DNA of 12,367 nt from NCBI GenBank assembly GCA_958354085.1, contig CATWUX010000059.1:1-12367 (forward strand), read 5' to 3'. The translations under genes and the position numbers were made by a program. How positions within the stretch are numbered: position 1 is the first letter of the stretch; the number at the start of each line of letters is the position of its first letter. The DNA is from an uncultured Oscillospiraceae bacterium (GTDB taxonomy: Bacteria; Bacillota; Clostridia; Oscillospirales; Acutalibacteraceae). This document shows positions 8,801 to 12,367 of the stretch, piece after piece. Under the pieces are notes generated by a model. That model had not been told where the DNA came from, made no database searches, and saw only the letters and a list, made by a program, of their open reading frames with translations.

Positions 8801-8915
8801 CGGTGCACAGGATGGTGTCGGCGGTGATGACAGCTGGGGCGCACCGGTACAGGAACGTTTCCGCATTCCGCATGGCAAGCCTCTGTCTTTCACCTATTTC
8901 TTGTCCTGGCAATGA
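5892..8915 (+). CDS. lacZ: GH2 family beta-galactosidase, LacZ type
   Basis: This 1007-residue protein is close to the length of E. coli LacZ and has its five-domain order: jelly-roll sugar-binding domain (about 45-215), Ig-like domain (about 217-318), catalytic barrel (about 320-600), second Ig-like domain (about 615-700) and C-terminal Bgal small-chain domain (about 735-1005). Matching motifs are GYAEDSFTPSEFD (D175, equivalent to the sodium/sugar ligand D201), GVNRHEFN (348-355), TSHYPNQSLW, DETNMETHGSW, WSCGNES with acid/base E462, CEYMHAMGNS with nucleophile E528, and GGFVWDYLDQ. The C-terminal YGLGPKENYCDR motif is also present. No signal peptide is seen, so the enzyme is cytoplasmic. 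It should release terminal beta-galactose or a related sugar from imported oligosaccharides, after or together with the GH-A enzyme encoded 16 bp upstream. The GH2 assignment is very secure. The exact sugar is less so, because LacZ-like GH2 enzymes in polysaccharide loci sometimes differ in specificity. Confidence 0.94.
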   Translation: MLVSQNAEPSFLTDPSVFAVNRLPAVSDHAIYPSLEAARADERESLWPVSPFYQVLDGTWRLQWYPQGSAALPPFPAGDLSDWDTIYVPGHLQLQQNGKYGRPQYLNTTYPWEGIEPVEPPHIPSAQHNPLAYYALDFDAVDSFQSAGRTVLSLQGVEPCAYVWLNGAFVGYAEDSFTPSEFDVTALLHATGNRLCIAVYRFCSASWLEDQDFFRFFGIFRSVLLRYEPAIHLRNLRIRTKLSEDFSNALLSAELTLGTTGTVAARLLDPAGQSVGEAVFTGTEGAIEIPVAAPQLWSGEMPQLYKLELTVGDGSAITEAIIEPVGFRRFEMVDNSMLLNGKRILFHGVNRHEFNCRTGRCITADDMLWDIRFCKQHNINAVRTSHYPNQSLWYRLCDRYGIYLIDETNMETHGSWNCGQAMNDWVPGDHDEWLPTVLDRGRSMMARDFNHPSILIWSCGNESRGGSVIWQLSEQFRREDPSRLVHYEGCAVDNRYPETTDMISRMYCRPQNVENILKNDPRPMLNCEYMHAMGNSCGGIQLYLELEERYPQYQGGFVWDYLDQALLIEQQDYIRLGYGGDFGDRPNNGNFSGNGILFADRTPTPKAAEVKATYQPFRFCFTDADVTVESRRIFADATDTVLVLTLLCDGVPVTEDTVPLTLLPGAAQKIPLPRPMDQRPGEWAVIASVRLVKATIWAPANHEIAFGQTVLGKTTAHPTHAADTRLERGRMYFGVTCSANHSLASYGSGLVSIRSGSFEWLSRSPRPIFWRATTDNDRGCGLGYRNGFWEMATRYARPCSHHYVTQDALPRHTMTWQFTPDGKGRTTIETTWLTDGRIRVDCHLDDIEELPPLPIFGMQWILPVSCQRFTYYGLGPKENYCDRLSGCRLGQWEQTVAEQLTPYLRPQECANRCQVRQATFYGEDGHRLTFTAEDNAPFDLQVLPYTYDQLEAAYHPDELPPARYTVVRIAGAQDGVGGDDSWGAPVQERFRIPHGKPLSFTYFLSWQ

Positions 8916-8985
8916 ACCCACAGGTTTTCTCAGGCCAAAAGCATATTCCTACACAATCGCACGGTTTTGTAAAATGCTGTATACC

Positions 8986-9025
8986 AAAAACGATGTCTTT
9001 CTTTCAAAGGGAAACATCGTTTTTT
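8986..9025 (+). terminator. Terminator of the GH-A/GH2 operon
   Basis: An 11-bp perfect stem (8986-8996 with 9014-9024) encloses a 17-nt loop and ends in a six-T run (9020-9025). It lies 70 bp after the GH2 stop. An A-run at 8986-8990 means it could also act on minus-strand transcripts. Confidence 0.8.
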
Positions 9026-9090
9026 CTTTGACAAGAATATCCATCACACTCCCCATAGTAAAAACAACTCCCCTTTTCTTGCCCTTTCAC

Positions 9091-9129
9091 GAAGCGGTGA
9101 TGGTTGAGCTAACGCTTCCTGCCGAAGCG
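9091..9129. repeat. Three-arm alternative hairpin
   Basis: GAAGCG (9091-9096) can pair with CGCTTC (9113-9118), and the same CGCTTC can instead pair with GAAGCG (9124-9129) across a 5-nt loop. The two hairpins exclude each other. No gene follows on either strand in a way that would make this an obvious leader switch. Confidence 0.35.
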
Positions 9130-9137
9130 GAATATAA

Positions 9138-9189
9138 GAAAACGACAGAGAGCCAGGCGTGTAACAGCCTTTCTCTCTGTCGTTTTTTT
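9138..9189 (-). terminator. Terminator of the binding-protein operon, bidirectional
   Basis: A 14-bp perfect stem (9139-9152 with 9173-9186) surrounds a loop that itself contains a 4-bp stem (9155-9158 with 9167-9170). On the minus strand it ends in TTTT (complement of 9139-9142), 70 bp past the binding-protein stop. On the plus strand it ends in seven T (9183-9189), so it probably works both ways. Confidence 0.8.
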
Positions 9190-9258
9190 CTTTATAACGC
9201 CTGCTCACTCAACGCCTTGCTGCAGAAAACCGCTCCGCTTTGCGTGTTTCCTTCAGAC

Positions 9259-10854
9259 TTATTGATTCAGCAATTTCTGGATAACTGTCATAAACTCCGC
9301 TTTACGTTCGTTGAAATCCGACTCCATCTGAGGACCGTATTCCGCATAGATATCAGTCCATGTACGCACTTTCATGTGCTTGAATAAAGTCGCGCCGGCC
9401 ACACTGGTCCAGTCGCCGTTGGTCACAGAAACCGGGAATTTCTTTGTATTATAGAACAGATCATACATCAGCTGACCTTGTTCCGCGGAGATACCTTCAA
9501 TATTCTTGTAAGCCACGCTACCGCTATTGTTATCTACGCCGTAGTCCTGCATCAGATACTCGGAATTGCAATAGGCATTTAAAGTGATCCACAGAGCAGC
9601 GCTTTTCGGATTCGTTGCGCCTTTCGCGATGGTATACGCCCACGAGGAACCGCCGCGATAGTTTTGATTCGTACCGGGATGGCGGGGCAGAGGAGCGACC
9701 TCCAGCTTGCCGGCTTTCCACAGATCCTTAAATACGGTAGTCGCACGCCACAAATAGTCCACGATCATCGCATCATAACCGGCAATAAAGCGATCCGCGA
9801 TGAATCCAACTTCTTTTGGATCCAGAATGCCCTTATAGGAACCGGTACCGTTCTGGCTCATGCTCATAACAAAGGCGGCGTATTCACCCATGTACTTGTT
9901 GTTCATGTTATAGGTAATCTCGCCCTTATCAATGTTGCCCATCTTGATGGTCGGTTCACCGCAGGTGCCATACAATTCGCCGCCGTGACCGCCAAGGCCC
10001 AGCCCGTACTGCTTGACTTTCCCGTCGGTACCGACAATGGTAAGTTCTTTAGCCAACTCACGCATCTTATCCCAAGTCCATTTGGAGGGATCCTTCTTGT
10101 AGATCTCAAACGGAGTCTCCAGATCGGCCAGCGCGAACGCTTTGGGATTATACAGCACCAAGGCTGGGGATGTAAACTCATGGATCGCCAAATAATGGCG
10201 GCCGGCAATCTTCAGATCCTCGATATAGCTGCGTTGATTGTCCCAAATCGGATCCGACAGATCCAGATAGGGTTCCAGATTATCCACCGGTTGGATAAGA
10301 TCATTTACAAAATTGTAAGGAATATCCTTCCCAATGGGGTACAACAAATCGGGCATCTGATTCGACTGGCGCAAAGCGAACAGACGAGAATAATACTGAT
10401 CCAACGGAACATTGTAGGTTTTAAAACTGCCGCCGTACAGTTCCTCATAAATGTTGGTGGCCGCAACACCTTTCTTGGTATCGGGAGACAAGAACGTATC
10501 GCGGGTAACGCCGGTAGTGGCAAACAGAGTGATCTCCTTTTCACTATCTTTCAGGGTGACATTCGGAAGATGTTTGCTATTCACAACCGGATCTTTAAAA
10601 GCGGTCGGCGTGGTGGTTCTCTGATTCTCTGTGACGCTGGAATTTGCGCTTGTGGTAGAATCGGAGCCGCCGGAAGGAGCATTCGGATCAGTAGTGGCAT
10701 TCGGATCCACAGAAGCCTCTGAAACCGTGGAGGCACTCCCGCCGTTGCTTGAAGGTTCCTGACTGGAGGAGCCGCCAGAATTGCCGCAGGCCACCATACT
10801 CAGTAGCATGCAACCAAGAAGACCAAGAGCCAGAATTTTTTTAAGGTTCTGCAT
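9259..10854 (-). CDS. ABC transporter sugar-binding lipoprotein
   Basis: This 531-residue protein starts with a lipoprotein signal peptide: KK at 5-6, a hydrophobic core, and a lipobox MVAC with the lipidated Cys at position 23. A Ser/Gly/Thr/Asn-rich linker follows (24-85). Residues about 105-531 resemble extracellular solute-binding proteins of carbohydrate ABC transporters, with two-lobe features such as LRQSNQMPDLLYP (161-173), VLYNPKAFALADLETPFEIY (233-252), a WTWDKMRELAKEL stretch (259-271) and a lobe-closing GGSSWAYTIAKGA (401-413). The ATG at 10854 follows an AAAGGAAG site (plus 10862-10869). It is the last gene of its operon, 22 bp after the propeller lipoprotein gene and followed by a terminator. 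It should capture oligosaccharides outside the membrane and deliver them to permeases not encoded in this window. The ligand is unknown; convergence with the glycosidase operon suggests the same pathway. Confidence 0.88.
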   Translation of the reverse strand: MQNLKKILALGLLGCMLLSMVACGNSGGSSSQEPSSNGGSASTVSEASVDPNATTDPNAPSGGSDSTTSANSSVTENQRTTTPTAFKDPVVNSKHLPNVTLKDSEKEITLFATTGVTRDTFLSPDTKKGVAATNIYEELYGGSFKTYNVPLDQYYSRLFALRQSNQMPDLLYPIGKDIPYNFVNDLIQPVDNLEPYLDLSDPIWDNQRSYIEDLKIAGRHYLAIHEFTSPALVLYNPKAFALADLETPFEIYKKDPSKWTWDKMRELAKELTIVGTDGKVKQYGLGLGGHGGELYGTCGEPTIKMGNIDKGEITYNMNNKYMGEYAAFVMSMSQNGTGSYKGILDPKEVGFIADRFIAGYDAMIVDYLWRATTVFKDLWKAGKLEVAPLPRHPGTNQNYRGGSSWAYTIAKGATNPKSAALWITLNAYCNSEYLMQDYGVDNNSGSVAYKNIEGISAEQGQLMYDLFYNTKKFPVSVTNGDWTSVAGATLFKHMKVRTWTDIYAEYGPQMESDFNERKAEFMTVIQKLLNQ

Positions 10855-10876
10855 ATAGTTTCTTCCTTTCTTGCTA

Positions 10877-12115
10877 TTATTGCCTTGGGGTGAAGGATCT
10901 TACCTTGTATATCGCCATGCCGGATGGCAATGCGCGCATAGTGGAAACATAGCTTTTTTTCTCTGCCGACCAGTAAGTAAACACCACCGCACCGCTTTGA
11001 TACTGCTCCAGATCGGGACGGTTTTCATCACCTTGCCGGGGCATCGCCCGAATCATCGTGCCATCGGGAAGAACGTCCACGCTTTTGATGTTATAGTCGC
11101 CGTTGACATTGGACAACTCCGGATCGGCCGTTTCCAAACGATGGGTAACCGCATGGTATGTCCAAAGTCCGCCGCTGCCGGTGATCCAATATTGACCCGC
11201 TTTACCCGGAATCGAAATCAAGTCGTGACCGCAGAGCCATTCATGGTCCGCCCGCATGGCCGTGTCTTCGGTGAGTACCGGCTGAGAAGCCGTTCCGATG
11301 GTATAGGCCCTCACGCCGTGATAATACACGGCGATCAGTCGCTGCGTACCGGCGTCCCACTCCACACCGTGAGCGGAATCCAGTTCCACTTCCGCAAACC
11401 GCTGACCGGCATCTCCGGGTTGAGATGCCGCATAAATCCGCACGGTACCGCCGCTGGAGGCAACAGCGATGTTGCCGTTGGGGAGCAATTCCATACTGTG
11501 AGGATTATTGCCGGATTCCTTAGTGGTGGCCCACAGCTTTTTACCGGAGGGGTATTCCAGCATAGCACAGGTACCGCCTGAAGCACAAGTGAGAATCACA
11601 TAGGTATGGTATTGCTCCGAATACCGGAGCTTTGCTTCGCTCGGCAGCCAATAGCTGCTGGCAAAACCGAGAAATCCATTTTCCTGTGTCGGTTTCCATT
11701 CCCAAACGACGGAGCCGGCATCTGTCCAATCCGTGTCAGCGGAGTCCAGCATCACTAACCGCCGGTTCTTCTGATCGGTCAGCAGCAACAGCTGGCGGGT
11801 TTCCGACCATTCGGCGCGGGAAGGCGCCGTGGGAGCCGTGAAAACCGTTGAAGTGGGGACAACCGTTGCTTGAGCCGTTTGCGTGGCACGGCTTTGGTTG
11901 ACAGAGACTGTCACTGTACTATCACCGGTGAAAGAGGCAGAAGCCGTCATCGACCCGGTGGATTCCGCCGTACCGACAGTCGATGCGGCAGAGGATATAG
12001 AGTTCGTCACCATCACCTCCCCGCCAGCGGGAACCGATGATGCAGGGGCTTTCCCACAGCCCGCAAACATCAGCAGCATTATCGCGGATAAACAGATCAA
12101 TCGATCACACTTCAT
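10877..12115 (-). CDS. Beta-propeller lipoprotein resembling DUF6528
   Basis: This 412-residue protein has a lipoprotein signal peptide (hydrophobic residues 6-19, lipidated Cys 20 in FAGC) and a Ser/Thr/Ala-rich linker to about residue 100. The remainder reads as repeated beta-propeller blades: LLLTDQKNRRLVMLD (110-124), VVWEWKP (136-142), MELLPNGNIAVASSGG (208-223), HGVEWDAGTQRLIAVYYHG (249-267), HDLISIPGKAGQYWIT (297-312) and KSVDVLPDGTMIRAM (344-358). Three His residues (206, 249 and 297) sit at equivalent blade positions. The pattern recalls DUF6528, named from memory. The ATG at 12115 is chosen because AGGAG lies 6 nt upstream; a GTG at 12136 overlapping the previous stop has no such site. 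It lies between the beta-helix gene (17-bp gap) and the sugar-binding protein gene (22-bp gap), so it is probably surface-anchored and involved in glycan recognition or cleavage. No activity can be assigned. Confidence 0.8.
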   Translation of the reverse strand: MKCDRLICLSAIMLLMFAGCGKAPASSVPAGGEVMVTNSISSAASTVGTAESTGSMTASASFTGDSTVTVSVNQSRATQTAQATVVPTSTVFTAPTAPSRAEWSETRQLLLLTDQKNRRLVMLDSADTDWTDAGSVVWEWKPTQENGFLGFASSYWLPSEAKLRYSEQYHTYVILTCASGGTCAMLEYPSGKKLWATTKESGNNPHSMELLPNGNIAVASSGGTVRIYAASQPGDAGQRFAEVELDSAHGVEWDAGTQRLIAVYYHGVRAYTIGTASQPVLTEDTAMRADHEWLCGHDLISIPGKAGQYWITGSGGLWTYHAVTHRLETADPELSNVNGDYNIKSVDVLPDGTMIRAMPRQGDENRPDLEQYQSGAVVFTYWSAEKKSYVSTMRALPSGMAIYKVRSFTPRQ

Positions 12116-12121
12116 CGCTTT

Positions 12122-12126
12122 CTCCT
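12122..12126 (-). promoter_or_regulatory. Ribosome binding site fixing the propeller gene start
   Basis: AGGAG on the minus strand (complement of 12122-12126) lies 6 nt before the ATG at 12115. This favours the ATG over the GTG at 12136, which would overlap the preceding stop by four bases but has no purine-rich site ahead of it. Confidence 0.7.
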
Positions 12127-12132
12127 GTGCCG

Positions 12133-12367
12133 TCACTGGATCGCGTTGCCGGACGCCGACACTTCCTTCTCAGCCGTATAGCGCAGCTTCCACATGGCTT
12201 GGTTCGGCACCGCGGCACTCTTCTCCCAAACATTGTTCTTGATCTTTATCGCCCAGTCGGTATCCAGCAAAATCGAGCCGCGTGTGCTGTCCGATGTGCC
12301 GGCCAGCGTCCCCGGATTCTTAACCGTGTTGCGGTCAATTGTCGCATTCTGCACATTCTGCAAGGTG
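12133..12367 (-). CDS. Right-handed beta-helix protein, C-terminal fragment
   Basis: The reading frame is open through the right edge, so only the last 77 residues are visible; the start lies outside the window. The residues show the rungs of a right-handed parallel beta-helix: alternating hydrophobics with Asn ladders such as LQNVQNATIDRNTV and GSILLDTDWAIKIKNNVWE. This fold is shared by pectate-lyase-like polysaccharide lyases, some glycosidases and carbohydrate-binding surface proteins. The end of the protein (about 30 residues with WKLRYTAEKEVSASG) looks like a C-terminal cap. The stop is 17 bp before the propeller lipoprotein start, so the two share a transcript. An extracellular role is likely from the fold and operon, but the signal peptide and catalytic region cannot be seen. 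Confidence 0.7.
   Translation of the reverse strand, partial: TLQNVQNATIDRNTVKNPGTLAGTSDSTRGSILLDTDWAIKIKNNVWEKSAAVPNQAMWKLRYTAEKEVSASGNAIQ

Larger units (their letters stand above)
8916..9258. other. Convergent intergenic region with two terminators
   Basis: These 343 bp separate the plus-strand glycosidase operon from the minus-strand binding-protein operon. I see no gene with a ribosome binding site. The region holds two strong hairpins with T-runs (8986-9025 and 9138-9189), a set of three short arms that can pair in two ways (9091-9129), and an isolated TTGACA (9028-9033). Confidence 0.6.

Noticed and set aside
8940..8978. An imperfect hairpin just after the GH2 stop
   Set aside because: Only two short paired blocks with large unpaired stretches and no T-run; the hairpin at 8986-9025 is the convincing terminator.
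8695..9387. A plus-strand open frame crossing the convergent gap
   Set aside because: It overlaps the end of the GH2 gene and the end of the binding-protein gene and runs through two terminator hairpins; no ribosome binding site before its internal ATGs.
9664..10722. A 352-codon open frame on the plus strand inside the sugar-binding protein gene
   Set aside because: Antisense to a clear lipoprotein gene, with shadow-like composition and no family resemblance.

Overview
The window looks like part of a carbohydrate-utilisation locus from a Gram-positive anaerobe of the Clostridia (Oscillospiraceae/Ruminococcaceae-like). The support is strong AGGAG-type ribosome binding sites, roughly balanced GC content, lipoprotein-anchored extracellular proteins with Ser/Thr/Gly/Asn-rich linkers, and an AraC regulator next to LacZ-type and other glycosidases. 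The taxonomic call is an inference from gene style. No marker gene is present. No mobile element, CRISPR array, tRNA or rRNA was seen.

Layout. Positions 1-104 hold two hairpin terminators, one ending a plus-strand gene outside the window and one ending the first minus-strand gene. Positions 105-3320 (minus) encode a large DUF5107-like protein with a long TPR-type helical half. A 106-bp divergent promoter region follows. It holds overlapping candidate promoters, a near-palindrome and two AAAAAGnnnnTAT half-sites exactly 21 bp apart, a spacing that suits an AraC-type protein. Positions 3427-4218 (plus) encode the AraC-family regulator. After a 217-bp gap come a clan GH-A glycoside hydrolase (4436-5875) and, 16 bp later, a LacZ-type GH2 enzyme (5892-8915). 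The 343-bp convergent gap 8916-9258 has two terminator hairpins. The rest of the window, on the minus strand, is an operon read right to left: the C-terminal end of a right-handed beta-helix protein (cut by the window edge), a beta-propeller lipoprotein resembling DUF6528, and an ABC-transporter sugar-binding lipoprotein (9259-10854).

Working model (inference). The minus-strand operon acts outside the membrane: the beta-helix and beta-propeller proteins recognise or cut a glycan and the binding protein captures the fragments. Permease genes are not in the window and may lie beyond the right edge or elsewhere. The three left-hand enzymes or enzyme-like proteins have no signal peptide, so they would process imported oligosaccharides in the cytoplasm under AraC control. 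The substrate cannot be read from the sequence. The least understood parts are the DUF5107-TPR protein, the GH-A enzyme with no clear family, and the propeller lipoprotein with three equivalently placed histidines.
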